A DNA stretch of 53,939 bases, from NCBI GenBank assembly GCA_964508715.1, contig CAZDUX010000020.1, positions 1-53,939 of the forward strand, written 5' to 3'. This DNA comes from JAKALX01 sp964508715 (GTDB taxonomy: Bacteria; Chloroflexota; Dehalococcoidia; Tepidiformales; Tepidiformaceae). Positions within the stretch are counted from its first letter, which is position 1. Each line of letters opens with the position of its first letter. Of the stretch, positions 1 through 7,471 are shown one piece after another. Under the pieces are notes generated by a model. That model saw only the letters and a list, made by a program, of their open reading frames with translations, did not search any database and was not told the DNA's origin. A program made the position numbers and the translations under genes.

Positions 1-67
1 GGGACACTCCTGGAAGCGCTTCCCCACCTGCCGTGCAAAATCATGATGGACACCCAAAGGTCGCAAA

Positions 68-1081
68 TCACAGCCCGCCGTTGAAGTCGGCGAACGAAAA
101 GTAACTGTTGAGACCGGTGAGGCGGCCGGTGATGAGGAGGATGCCGACGGCGACGAAAATGAGCCCCGCGCCGAGTTCGAACCAGCCGGAGTAGCGCTGG
201 ATTCGGCGGAGGACGACAGTCGCATCGGAGAGGGCAAGGCCCGCGATGAGGAACGGGATGCTCAGGCCAGCGGAGTACGCGACGAGCAGGTACGTACCGC
301 GGAAGGCCTGCTCGGAATCGGCAGCGAGGACGAGGATGCTGCTGAGAATGGGCCCGATGCAGGGAGTCCAGCCGAGGGCGAACGCGCCGCCGATGAGTGC
401 TGAGCGGGTGTAGCCGACCTTTCGCCGCCTGTCCACATTGATCTCGAAGGTGCGAGAGAGGAAGGGGATTTCGAGGTAGCCAGCGAAGCGGAGCCAGACG
501 AGGGCGAGGACGATGCCGAGTTCGAGTGTCCGGATCCGGTCGCCGCGAATCTGGGCGACATCGGTTAGGAAGAAGTAGACGGCGGTCAGGATGAGCAGGA
601 GGATCGCCGACCGGAGGGGATCGCGGCGGCCACGGTTGGGGATGATGAGGATCCCCATGAGGACGAGAACGAGGCCCGCGACCTGCCCGAGGCTGCGCTG
701 GTTGTCCTGGAGGAAATAGGAGCCGAGGAGGCCAACAGCGGTCCCGAGGGCGATGAAGACAAACGAGAAGCTGCTGACGAAGACGAGGGCGTGCGTGAAG
801 GTAACGCGCCTGTTGGCGACGACACGCCCATTTTCGAAGCTCGCACCAGATAGATGCGTGAGGTAGATCGGAACAAGCGGAAGGACGCAGGGCGAGACGA
901 ACGAGAGGACGCCGGCCGAGAAAGCGAGTGCGGGGCCGCCAGGACCCTTGAGGCTGAAATCGCTGGAGCTGACGCCTGCGATAGCAAAGACCAGGACCGG
1001 GAGAACACCAGCAAACACGAGCGCGAGGTAGAGGAGCGCACGCGTATTGAGTGGCCGTCGGCCGCGAGTGGTGGCGGTCAT
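68..1081 (-). CDS. ccdA: CcdA/DsbD-type thiol-disulfide membrane transporter
   Basis: A 337-residue polytopic membrane protein that should carry reducing equivalents from cytoplasmic thioredoxin across the membrane for cytochrome c maturation or extracytoplasmic thiol reduction. The two signature cysteines are visible: C65 in SPCVLPLVP and C241 in GWTPCIGP, each at the start of a hydrophobic hairpin, as in the CcdA/DsbD beta core. It is longer than minimal CcdA (about 240 residues) because of an extra N-terminal helix (about 13-36) and an inserted segment with further hydrophobic helices at about 135-205. No thioredoxin-like partner lies next to it in the window. The GGAGGG upstream is very close to the ATG, so the exact start is uncertain. 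Family assignment is firm; the physiological partner is unknown. Confidence 0.9.
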   Translation of the reverse strand: MTATTRGRRPLNTRALLYLALVFAGVLPVLVFAIAGVSSSDFSLKGPGGPALAFSAGVLSFVSPCVLPLVPIYLTHLSGASFENGRVVANRRVTFTHALVFVSSFSFVFIALGTAVGLLGSYFLQDNQRSLGQVAGLVLVLMGILIIPNRGRRDPLRSAILLLILTAVYFFLTDVAQIRGDRIRTLELGIVLALVWLRFAGYLEIPFLSRTFEINVDRRRKVGYTRSALIGGAFALGWTPCIGPILSSILVLAADSEQAFRGTYLLVAYSAGLSIPFLIAGLALSDATVVLRRIQRYSGWFELGAGLIFVAVGILLITGRLTGLNSYFSFADFNGGL

Positions 1082-1160
1082 CCCTCCAGATATCCCCTTC
1101 GAACGATTCGCTGTGAGTTGATGGTAGCGCAGAGGGCGTCAACAGGGCGTGGCGGGTGTC

Positions 1161-1406
1161 TCAGCGAAAGGGATTATCGTCGGGAGCGGCAGGCGCGAGG
1201 GGTGATTCCTCGAAACCGAGGAGTCGGAGACGAGCAGCATCGTAAGCGTCTTTGGCGCGCGCCTCCCGGTTCAGAAGGCCCTTGAGCTGGTCGGGGCGGA
1301 TGGTTTCGCCTTCGAGGAAAACACGGTGGAGGTGGTCGAGTTGCTTCTGCCAGGCGTCCCAGGCGGACCGGTAGGCGGAGGCGGTTGCTTCGTCGGTGAA
1401 CGGCAT
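1161..1406 (-). CDS. Small conserved-looking hypothetical protein
   Basis: An 81-residue, charged, mostly helical protein with no signal peptide, membrane segment or recognised motif. An in-frame TTG nine codons upstream (1433) would give 90 residues; I prefer the ATG because the extra codons run into repeat-like intergenic DNA, though neither start has a strong ribosome site. It follows the PAP2 gene on the same strand and could be co-transcribed with it. Function unknown. Confidence 0.5.
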   Translation of the reverse strand: MPFTDEATASAYRSAWDAWQKQLDHLHRVFLEGETIRPDQLKGLLNREARAKDAYDAARLRLLGFEESPLAPAAPDDNPFR

Positions 1407-1472
1407 GGGCCGATCGTAAGTAACGGGTAGCAAGTTACAAGTGCCAGGTAGTGGCGGGTAGCCACCTGTCTC

Positions 1473-2036
1473 TCATGGCGATGCCGGCTGGCGGCTCTGA
1501 ATTGGCTTGTTGAGGCGGACGAGGACGAGTTGGAGGGTGCGCCACGAGAGGAGCGCAGCGATAGCACCACCGGCCCAGCCGGCGAGAATATCGCCAGGGA
1601 GGTGGACTCCGGCGACGACGCGGGCGAAACCGGTAATGAACAGAAGGAAGGCGAGGAAAGGGATCCATCGGTGCCACGCGAGCATGCCGACGACGGCGAT
1701 GGCGGCTGAGACCGAGGCGTGGTCGGATGGGAAACCATTGTCGGCAGCGTGTTTGATGAGGAGGACGGTGTCGCGGTCGGCGACGAACGGTCGCTGTTCG
1801 ACGACGAGGTGGCCGGCAATGACGATGAGGCCGCCGGTGATGATCAGTGTGACTACAGCTGAAGCGGCGACGAAAACGGCAAACCGTCGATCCCGCCGGA
1901 GTTCGATGAGCCCGAGGACGGCGAGGAGCCCGGCCAGGACGTAGATGCCATCGTTCGCGAGGAAGCGGAACAGGGAATCGATAGCATCCGAGTGGCCAGC
2001 CAGGCCGTTGATACCGTCGAAAAGGTGTTCGTTCAT
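1473..2036 (-). CDS. PAP2-family phosphatase (undecaprenyl-diphosphatase/lipid phosphatase)
   Basis: A 187-residue membrane protein of the type 2 phosphatidic acid phosphatase family, which hydrolyses lipid phosphates or pyrophosphates on the outer membrane face. The three motifs are present: R82-P83 (end of motif 1), PSDH at 103-106 (motif 2, where the family often has PSGH) and R139...H145...D149 (motif 3, RVVAGVHLPGD). About five hydrophobic helices surround them. Size and the PSDH variant resemble BcrC-type undecaprenyl-pyrophosphate phosphatases, which recycle the peptidoglycan lipid carrier, but other lipid phosphatases cannot be excluded. The upstream region holds two copies of an 11-nt TGTTGGCAACA palindrome. 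Confidence 0.85.
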   Translation of the reverse strand: MNEHLFDGINGLAGHSDAIDSLFRFLANDGIYVLAGLLAVLGLIELRRDRRFAVFVAASAVVTLIITGGLIVIAGHLVVEQRPFVADRDTVLLIKHAADNGFPSDHASVSAAIAVVGMLAWHRWIPFLAFLLFITGFARVVAGVHLPGDILAGWAGGAIAALLSWRTLQLVLVRLNKPIQSRQPASP

Positions 2037-2228
2037 CGGATCAGTCTCATCCCGGCCGGTGTTGGCAACAATTGGCAGCCGTCTGTTGGCGTTTACCGGG
2101 TTGAGACATAGCGTCGCGGAATGCGGCAGGCGTGTCCGTCACAATCCGGTATCAGGAGGCGGGTTCAGTGGCTGTTGGCAACACCAACATCGGGTCCCGT
2201 CTGCAGGCTGTGCAAGCCCATCCGCCCG

Positions 2229-2255
2229 GGCGCCCGTCGTCATTCGACGGGCGCC
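2229..2255 (-). terminator. Hairpin terminator after the MaoC pair
   Basis: An 11-bp perfect stem (GGCGCCCGTCG / CGACGGGCGCC) with a five-base loop, 23 bases past the stop of the MaoC gene on the minus strand. There is no clear U-tract, so termination may be weak or the hairpin may protect the transcript end. Confidence 0.6.
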
Positions 2256-2278
2256 TTCACAATCGAGGAAGAGGCAGG

Positions 2279-2683
2279 CTAGACCTCGGCGGTGGCTTCG
2301 CCTTCAACGACGGATTCACCGTTCTGGTTCACGGTGACGAGTTTGACGGTGACGAGTTGCTTGCCGTTACCGGCATCGGCGACGTTCGTGACTTCGCCTT
2401 TGGCCGTCAGGGTGTCGCCGGGCCAGACCTGCTTCGTGAAGCGGACGCCGTACTTCTTGAGGGAGGCTTTGCCGAGCCAGTCGGTCACCATGCGCCCGGT
2501 GAGGCCCATGGAGAGCATGCCGTGGGCGAAAACGGACGGGTAGCCGGCCATCTTCTGGGCGACCGTATCGTCGTGGTGGAGGGGATTGAAGTCGCCGCTC
2601 GCGCCGGCGTACTTGGTGATGTGAGAACGGCTCACGTTCTCGATGACGACCATTTCGTGCTTATCGCCAACCTTGAAAGCCAT
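2279..2683 (-). CDS. MaoC-like (R)-hydratase/dehydratase subunit
   Basis: A 134-residue hot-dog-fold protein. The hydratase-2 motif is clear: GASGDFNPLHHD at about 28-39 supplies the catalytic Asp and His, followed by the FAHGMLSMGL stretch that lines the acyl pocket. Members hydrate enoyl-CoA/ACP or dehydrate (R)-3-hydroxyacyl-CoA/ACP. The gene lies 17 bases downstream of a second hot-dog gene with the N-terminal-type dehydratase domain, the arrangement of heterodimeric HadAB-type dehydratases. The strong ribosome site GAAGGAGAAACC precedes the ATG. Substrate chain length and CoA versus ACP use cannot be told from sequence. Confidence 0.88.
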   Translation of the reverse strand: MAFKVGDKHEMVVIENVSRSHITKYAGASGDFNPLHHDDTVAQKMAGYPSVFAHGMLSMGLTGRMVTDWLGKASLKKYGVRFTKQVWPGDTLTAKGEVTNVADAGNGKQLVTVKLVTVNQNGESVVEGEATAEV

Positions 2684-2700
2684 ATCGGTTTCTCCTTCGC

Positions 2701-3177
2701 CTACTGGTCAACCGCGCGTTCGGTCTGCACGCCGATGCTGCGGGCGGTGACGCAGAGCACGCCGTCCTGGTTGCGGTACTCGGTGATGGACTCGCTGAAG
2801 AGGAGCTTGCCGCCGCGGCGCCCTTCCTTCTCCCACTTCTCGCCGGGACGGGAGGTGACGGTAAGGGTATCGCCGACGTGGATCGGGTGGTGGTACTCGT
2901 AGTGCTGCTCGGCATGGAGCCCGCGGCCAAGTCCACCGCCACCGTTGTCGCCGCGATGCGCCGGGGGAGGTCCAGTGCGCGGGCGGGTGAGGTCGAGCGG
3001 GTAGTCGGGCTGCCAGTGGGCGCTGCACTGGACGAAGGTTGGTGGGGTGATAATCCCGCCGACGGCCTTCGTCTCGGGTGCATTGGGGTCGGAGTAGACG
3101 GGGTTGATGTCGAGTAGCGACCGGGCGAAGAGCATCACCTGGGTGCGGTCGACGGGAAATTCGAAGGCGTCAGCCAT
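2701..3177 (-). CDS. FAS1-type dehydratase domain protein (MaoC partner subunit)
   Basis: A 158-residue hot-dog protein of the MaoC N-terminal-domain type, with the characteristic LHAEQHYEYHHPIHVGDTL segment and an N-terminal helix. This half usually lacks the catalytic dyad and forms the substrate channel with the MaoC-type subunit encoded just downstream. I place the start at the ATG at 3177 because GGAGG sits eight bases upstream of it. A longer frame is open for another 46 codons but the residues are low-complexity and have no ribosome site. A Gly/Pro/Arg-rich insertion (GPPPAHRGDNGGGGLG) interrupts the fold midway, as a flexible loop. Confidence 0.82.
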   Translation of the reverse strand: MADAFEFPVDRTQVMLFARSLLDINPVYSDPNAPETKAVGGIITPPTFVQCSAHWQPDYPLDLTRPRTGPPPAHRGDNGGGGLGRGLHAEQHYEYHHPIHVGDTLTVTSRPGEKWEKEGRRGGKLLFSESITEYRNQDGVLCVTARSIGVQTERAVDQ

Positions 3178-3318
3178 CTGGTGTCCTCCAGTGCACGGGA
3201 TTGGATGGACGAATCGTAGGCGAGTGGGCGAATGGGCGAAAGGGTGTGTGGGCATTCGTCGATCGGCCAACGCCAGTGGCGTAGGCTTGGCAAACACTTG
3301 GATTGGGGGTTGCACGCC

Positions 3319-4083
3319 GTGGCGAATCCGCTGGAGATGTTCGACCTGACCGGGAAGGTGGCCATGGTTACCGGGGGAAGCCGTGGGCTCGGCAAAGAGA
3401 TGGTGCTGGCGTTCGCCGCCTGCGGGGCCGATGTGGTGATCGCAAGCCGGAAGATTGAGTCATGCCAGGTGCTGGCGAACGAGGTGGAATCGGTCACGGG
3501 GCGGAAGGCGCTGCCGGTAGCATGTCACGTGGGCGAATGGGGCCAGGTGGAGCAGTTGGCCGAGCGTGCATACGAGACGTTCGGGAAGGTCGACGTGCTG
3601 GTGAATAACGCGGGGATGTCGCCGCTCTACGACCATGTGAGTAACGTCTCGGAGTCACTCTACGACAAGGTGCTGGACGTGAACCTCAAGGGGCCGTTCC
3701 GTCTGACGGCGATGGTGGGGACGCGGATGGCCGCGGGTGACGGCGGCTCAATCATCTTCGTCTCGAGCACGGGCTCAATTCACCCGCGGGCGGACATCAT
3801 CCCGTATGCGGCAGCGAAGGCGGGGGTGAACGCGATGACCGTTGGTTTTGCACATGCGTTTGGGCCATCGGTGCGGGTGAACTGCATCATGCCGGGGCCG
3901 TTCCTGACGGATATCTCGCACGCGTGGGACATGGAGGCATTCAACCAGCGCGCGAAGAGCACCATCTTCCTGGAGCGGGGCGGGCAGCCAGGCGAAATCG
4001 TGGGGGCGGCACTGTATTTCGCGAGTGCTGCATCGAGCTACACGACAGGAGCGGTACTGCAGATCAGCGGGGGCGCGGGGTAG
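3319..4083 (+). CDS. Short-chain dehydrogenase/reductase (SDR)
   Basis: A 254-residue classical SDR: an NAD(P)-dependent oxidoreductase with a Rossmann fold. It shows the TGGSRGLGKE dinucleotide loop near the N terminus, the NNAG motif (VLVNNAGMS), and the catalytic Ser...Tyr-xxx-Lys in SSTGSIHPRADIIPYAAAKAG. The GTG at 3319 is chosen because a GGGGGT lies about eight bases upstream; an ATG at 3337 (MFDLTGK) is an alternative. It is transcribed divergently from the MaoC pair across a 141-bp spacer, so it may supply a matching 3-ketoacyl reductase activity; that link is inference. The substrate is not predictable. Confidence 0.87.
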   Translation: MANPLEMFDLTGKVAMVTGGSRGLGKEMVLAFAACGADVVIASRKIESCQVLANEVESVTGRKALPVACHVGEWGQVEQLAERAYETFGKVDVLVNNAGMSPLYDHVSNVSESLYDKVLDVNLKGPFRLTAMVGTRMAAGDGGSIIFVSSTGSIHPRADIIPYAAAKAGVNAMTVGFAHAFGPSVRVNCIMPGPFLTDISHAWDMEAFNQRAKSTIFLERGGQPGEIVGAALYFASAASSYTTGAVLQISGGAG

Positions 4084-4187
4084 GCCGGGAATCATGAGTG
4101 CGAGCGGTGGACCGGAGCCATGCCCGGGAGCACGAATGGCCTGCCATGGTGGCCCGGTCCCACCTGGGCTCATCGAAATTTTGCGAT

Positions 4188-4204
4188 TTGTGACTTAGGT
4201 CAAA
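4188..4204 (+). promoter_or_regulatory. CRP/FNR-family-like binding site upstream of hemerythrin
   Basis: The 17-mer reads TTGTGACTTAGGTCAAA; on the other strand it is TTTGACCTAAGTCACAA. This is a TTGAC-N4-GTCAC dyad close to the TTGAY-N4-RTCAA consensus of FNR/DNR/NnrR-type regulators. It lies 67 bases before the hemerythrin start. Single site, not verified by comparison. Confidence 0.4.
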
Positions 4205-4270
4205 GCAGGGCCGTGGGCGTTGGAGGAACGTGGGGTGTAACCAAGACAGGTACCCCAGGAGGAACCACGA

Positions 4271-4789
4271 ATGCCCAGCAAAATGCAGGCTTTGCACGAT
4301 GAACACCAGGAGTTGCTGCCACACATTGAGCAGCTTCGGACGAGTGCGGCGGGGATCACGGCGAATAACGCACGCCTGTTGCGTGAGCGAATTGCACCGA
4401 ATGTGGAGTTTCTCGCGGGGCACCTGATGATTCACGCGATGGCCGAGGACGAGGTGCTGTATCCGGTGGTGGAGCAGGCGATGAAGTCACCGGGTGCCAC
4501 GGCGACGATGAAATGGGAGCACGTGGAGATCAAGCGCGCGACAGAAGAACTCGCGGCATTGATGGCGGCGATTCCGCCGTCGGGGCCATCGAACGCGCAG
4601 ATTAGTGATGCGCAGCGGCTGCTGTACGGTCTGCATACCCTGGTGGCAACGCACTTCGCGAAGGAAGAGTCGATCTTCGTTCCAGCATTAGAGGCGAACC
4701 TGAGCCAGCCAGAGGCAGATGCGCTCTATGCCTCGATGGAGGCCGCGGCTGGCCGCCTGCGAGAAGCGATGGACGCCGTGCCAGCATAA
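4271..4789 (+). CDS. Hemerythrin-domain cation-binding protein
   Basis: A 172-residue soluble four-helix protein of the hemerythrin/HHE family, which binds a di-iron centre for O2 or NO sensing, storage or nitrosative-stress repair. Candidate iron ligands appear in order: H9 in LHDEH, H51 with HAMAEDE at about 55-61, H104, and HFAKEE near 135-140. AGGAGG lies seven bases before the ATG. The gene is a stand-alone unit with an FNR-like palindrome upstream and a hairpin terminator after it. Which small ligand it handles is not resolvable from sequence. Confidence 0.85.
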   Translation: MPSKMQALHDEHQELLPHIEQLRTSAAGITANNARLLRERIAPNVEFLAGHLMIHAMAEDEVLYPVVEQAMKSPGATATMKWEHVEIKRATEELAALMAAIPPSGPSNAQISDAQRLLYGLHTLVATHFAKEESIFVPALEANLSQPEADALYASMEAAAGRLREAMDAVPA

Positions 4790-4815
4790 CGGCAGGGCTT
4801 GCTCGAAAGACCAAT

Positions 4816-4850
4816 GGGGCAGGTGCAACGTTGTGCGCCTGCTCCATTTT
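4816..4850 (+). terminator. Rho-independent terminator after hemerythrin
   Basis: An 8-bp stem GGGGCAGG/CCTGCTCC (with one G-T pair) extends into GCA/TGC around a short loop and is followed by ATTTT. It sits between the convergent hemerythrin and 63-residue genes and may serve both. Confidence 0.7.
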
Positions 4851-4870
4851 GCGTGTCGGAGTTCCGGGGG

Positions 4871-5062
4871 TCAGGCGGCGCGAACATCCACGCGGGATCG
4901 CTCTTCGAGGATAATGCGAAAGGGGCGTCCGGCTCCCAGTTGGATAGCTGCATCGAAGGCCGCACCGAGGTCGACAAACGAGACGTCTATCGCTTGCTCG
5001 TTTCGATAGAGGCGCCAGGAGTGACCGTCGGGGACGATGAAAAATGTTTCGGGATCGACCAT
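4871..5062 (-). CDS. Small hypothetical protein, 63 aa
   Basis: A 63-residue soluble protein that begins MVDPETFFIVPDGHSWRLYR and has alternating beta/alpha character, reminiscent in style of DUF2188-type small proteins (a short strand pair followed by one helix), but no family is firmly recognised. The ATG at 5062 has GAGGAG nine bases upstream, which decides the start. The frame stays open for 88 more codons upstream (to 5326), so a 151-residue product remains possible. It is convergent with the hemerythrin gene. Confidence 0.55.
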   Translation of the reverse strand: MVDPETFFIVPDGHSWRLYRNEQAIDVSFVDLGAAFDAAIQLGAGRPFRIILEERSRVDVRAA

Positions 5063-5368
5063 GGTGCTGGTCTCCTCAGATTGCTCGCTATTGAGACGGT
5101 CGGCGGCGAGCGACACCGGAATAGGTGACGGACGGGGGATTAGCGGGAGCAGCGGGCCAGGTTCGGGGAGTTCCCCGATCCGTGGCCGAGTGGACAGCAG
5201 GTATGGGCCCAACGCCTGCCACCGCTGCTCTCTGCGAGACGGGGTAAGGGTGTCTCCTGCAGCGGCTGACAGCTGGCCAGGCGTAGGTGCCCGGCCGTAG
5301 CGGCGGAGTCGGGGATATGGTGCCATCGGTTTGCACCGATGAACGCCGGCTGCCGGGGGTTACGCGGG
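5063..5368. other. Intergenic region, no recognised gene
   Basis: 306 bases between the 63-residue gene and the universal stress protein gene, both on the minus strand. It contains the 7-bp hairpin at 5324-5341 and presumably the promoter of the small gene. The minus frame in line with the small gene is open throughout but lacks a ribosome site and shows Pro/Arg-rich composition. Confidence 0.5.
5324..5341 (-). terminator. Hairpin downstream of the universal stress protein
   Basis: Perfect 7-bp stem CATCGGT/ACCGATG with a TTGC loop, 28 bases beyond the stop of the stress-protein gene on the minus strand. No U-tract, so a weak terminator or transcript-end hairpin. Confidence 0.4.
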
Positions 5369-6223
5369 TTAGCGCGACGCCTCCTCGCGCTTCATGTGAA
5401 CGATGAGCATCGGACGCTTGATCATGTGCATCAGACGGTCCGTCGTGCTACCGAGTGCGAGGCGGGCAGCGAATCCACGGCCATGGGCAGCAACAACGAC
5501 CAGTCCCGCGTCGAACTGCTCCGCAGCCTGGGCGATACCCTCGGCCGCAGTCGACTGCACACAGACGGCTGTCTCCCCTGCCTTCGCGGTCTGGCGCAGG
5601 TACTCTTCAGCATCGGCCTGGAGGGTGATGAGGAGGTCGGCCGGGTAGGGTGCGAACTCGACGCCCATGGCGGGCGGCAGGTTGAAAGCGCGGATGAGGA
5701 TGACCTTGGCATCGCGCTTCGCGGCAAGTTCGCGAGCAAGGGGAAGGCCGCGTTCGCCTTCCTCTGAGCCGTCGAGCGCGACGAGGATGGGCCCCTCGCC
5801 GACGGGCCGGGGATCGGGAGCAAGCGGCACCAGGACGAGAGGGACGCGAGCGCCTCGGACGACTTTGTCGGCAACGCTCCCGATGAACGTCGCCTTCATC
5901 CCCCCGCGGCCATGGGTGGCGATGGTGATGAATGCGGCGTCTTCGGCGTACTTGATGATTTCGGCGGCGGGTGGACCAGTGATGACGTCGGCCCGGTGCG
6001 GCACATCGGACTTACCGCGGGACTCGAGGAGGCCTTCGACGTAGTCTCGGAAGATCTCGGTGGCTTTTTCGAGGGCGCCTTCGCCTTTTGCCTGTTCGCC
6101 GTGGAGCACGTGCACGAACCGCAGTTCAAGTCCGTAGATGTCGGACAGCCGAAGTGCGAAAGGGATCGCCATTTCGGCGTTTTTCGAGCCATCGAGTGGA
6201 ACGACGATGGGTCCGTTGGTCAT
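5369..6223 (-). CDS. Tandem-domain universal stress protein (UspA family)
   Basis: A 284-residue cytoplasmic protein made of two UspA domains (about 1-145 and 150-284). Each keeps the ATP-binding loop GxxG-x9-G-S/T: HGRGGMKATFIGSVADK in the first and HGRGFAARLALGSTTDR in the second, and each begins with the typical strand-Asp-Gly-Ser (PLDGSKNAE; VALDGSEEGE). Two-domain Usps are ATP-binding stress-response proteins of uncertain biochemical role. GGGAG precedes the ATG by eight bases. Its promoter faces the acetyltransferase gene across a 133-bp divergent spacer with a TAGGCT -10-like hexamer. Confidence 0.88.
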   Translation of the reverse strand: MTNGPIVVPLDGSKNAEMAIPFALRLSDIYGLELRFVHVLHGEQAKGEGALEKATEIFRDYVEGLLESRGKSDVPHRADVITGPPAAEIIKYAEDAAFITIATHGRGGMKATFIGSVADKVVRGARVPLVLVPLAPDPRPVGEGPILVALDGSEEGERGLPLARELAAKRDAKVILIRAFNLPPAMGVEFAPYPADLLITLQADAEEYLRQTAKAGETAVCVQSTAAEGIAQAAEQFDAGLVVVAAHGRGFAARLALGSTTDRLMHMIKRPMLIVHMKREEASR

Positions 6224-6356
6224 GGTGTGCTCTCCCGGGACAACTTGATACGTCTAGGCTGAAACATGATAGCGGGTAGCCGTTAGGATCGTTGGACCCG
6301 CGATTGGCGGCCACTCGACCGGCGCATTGGCTGGAGCCAACCCCGAGACTGCACAC

Positions 6357-6848
6357 ATGTCGACGAGTGCCAATTCGCCGCTGTCGCCCAATGCAATCCT
6401 CGAGAGCCTCGAAGTGCATGCACTTCGGCCGCCGGATTTCGGGGGACTCGTGCAGCTGGTGGCGGGGGCGAACCTCCACTACCTGTGTCTTGCGCCGGGG
6501 CACCTGCGGCGGGCATCGCAGCAGGATACGATCGACTGGACGCAAGGGACAGTGGTGGCGCGGCTGGGTGAACTCGTGGTGGGATTTGGATTGATCGAGC
6601 GGGGCAACGACCCACACACAGCACAACTGACGATTGGGATTGAGACGGCGTACGCGCGTGGACCAGTTGCAGAACGGCTGGTCCACGCGACGTCACGCGT
6701 GGCGCGAGAGCTGGGGATCCAGAAGCTGGAGACACAGATATTCCGGCACACGACAGAGGCGTTCGCATCGTTTCGCGACGCGGGAATGCGCATCCTGGCA
6801 TCGATGTGCCTGGGCGGGGTGACAGACGTGACGCTTGCGCTGGTGTAG
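6357..6848 (+). CDS. GNAT-fold acetyltransferase-like protein
   Basis: A 163-residue protein with GNAT topology: a run of strands with acidic turns (ARLGELVVGFGLIER...AQLTIGIETAYARGPVAERLV) followed by a helix and the SFRDAGMRILASM segment typical of the GNAT C-terminal strand-helix. The canonical R/Q-x-x-G-x-G/A acetyl-CoA loop is degenerate (ARGPVA), so catalytic activity is uncertain. The ATG at 6357 gives a natural N terminus; an upstream in-frame start at 6327 would add ten residues. It stands alone and divergent from the stress-protein gene. Confidence 0.6.
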   Translation: MSTSANSPLSPNAILESLEVHALRPPDFGGLVQLVAGANLHYLCLAPGHLRRASQQDTIDWTQGTVVARLGELVVGFGLIERGNDPHTAQLTIGIETAYARGPVAERLVHATSRVARELGIQKLETQIFRHTTEAFASFRDAGMRILASMCLGGVTDVTLALV

Positions 6849-7000
6849 GTGCCATTCGAGGTTCGGATTGACACCGGGTGTGTGTTGACGAGCCTTCGGA
6901 TGGGAACAACAATGCGAGATGCATGAGCCCCGGGCCGGGGGAGCCTGCTGTGCGCGCTAACGGCCCCGGCCATCGTCCCAATTCGAAAGGGGGAGTTCGC

Positions 7001-7426
7001 TTGGCTGAGACAGCCGCCGCACCCGAGATTCGTCCGATCGTTCCGCACCTGACACTTGGGGAGACCCGCGACCAGGACTACCTGAACGGCGCCCGCTGCA
7101 GCAACTGCAACACGGTCTACGTCGGGCCACGCCTCTACTGTGCAAAGTGCAGCACAGAAGGGCCGTTCGAAAACATCAAGCTGAGCCCGGAGGGCGAAGT
7201 CTACGTCTGGTCGGTGATCTACCAGGCCACACCGTACGTCCAGGCCCCCTACATCGCAGCGATTGTCGACCTGCCCGAAGGGGTGGCCGTGAACACCAAT
7301 ATCGTTGGCATCGAGCCCAAGCCGGAGAACATGAAGTTCGGTATGAAGGTGAAGATGCTGACGGAGAAGGTCTCCGAGGACAAGGAAGGCAACTCGTACA
7401 TTGCCTACAAGTTCCAGCCCGTCTAG
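7001..7426 (+). CDS. DUF35 OB-fold/zinc-ribbon acyl-CoA-associated protein
   Basis: A 141-residue member of the DUF35 family: an N-terminal rubredoxin-like zinc ribbon (CSNCNTVYVGPRLYCAKC, two CxxC knuckles) followed by an OB fold (about 60-140). DUF35 proteins bind acyl-CoA and form complexes with lipid-transfer-type thiolases. The thiolase gene starts 45 bases downstream, exactly that pairing. The start is a TTG at 7001 with GGGGGAG seven bases upstream; no ATG is suitably placed. Confidence 0.87.
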   Translation: MAETAAAPEIRPIVPHLTLGETRDQDYLNGARCSNCNTVYVGPRLYCAKCSTEGPFENIKLSPEGEVYVWSVIYQATPYVQAPYIAAIVDLPEGVAVNTNIVGIEPKPENMKFGMKVKMLTEKVSEDKEGNSYIAYKFQPV

Positions 7427-7471
7427 CGGCCTCCCACTCGCCGCACCACTCGCAGTCGAAAAGGAGATCCC

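Noticed and set aside
4871..5326. A 151-residue version of the small protein at 4871
   Set aside because: The extra 88 codons are Pro/Arg-rich without a ribosome site, while an internal ATG has GAGGAG at good spacing.
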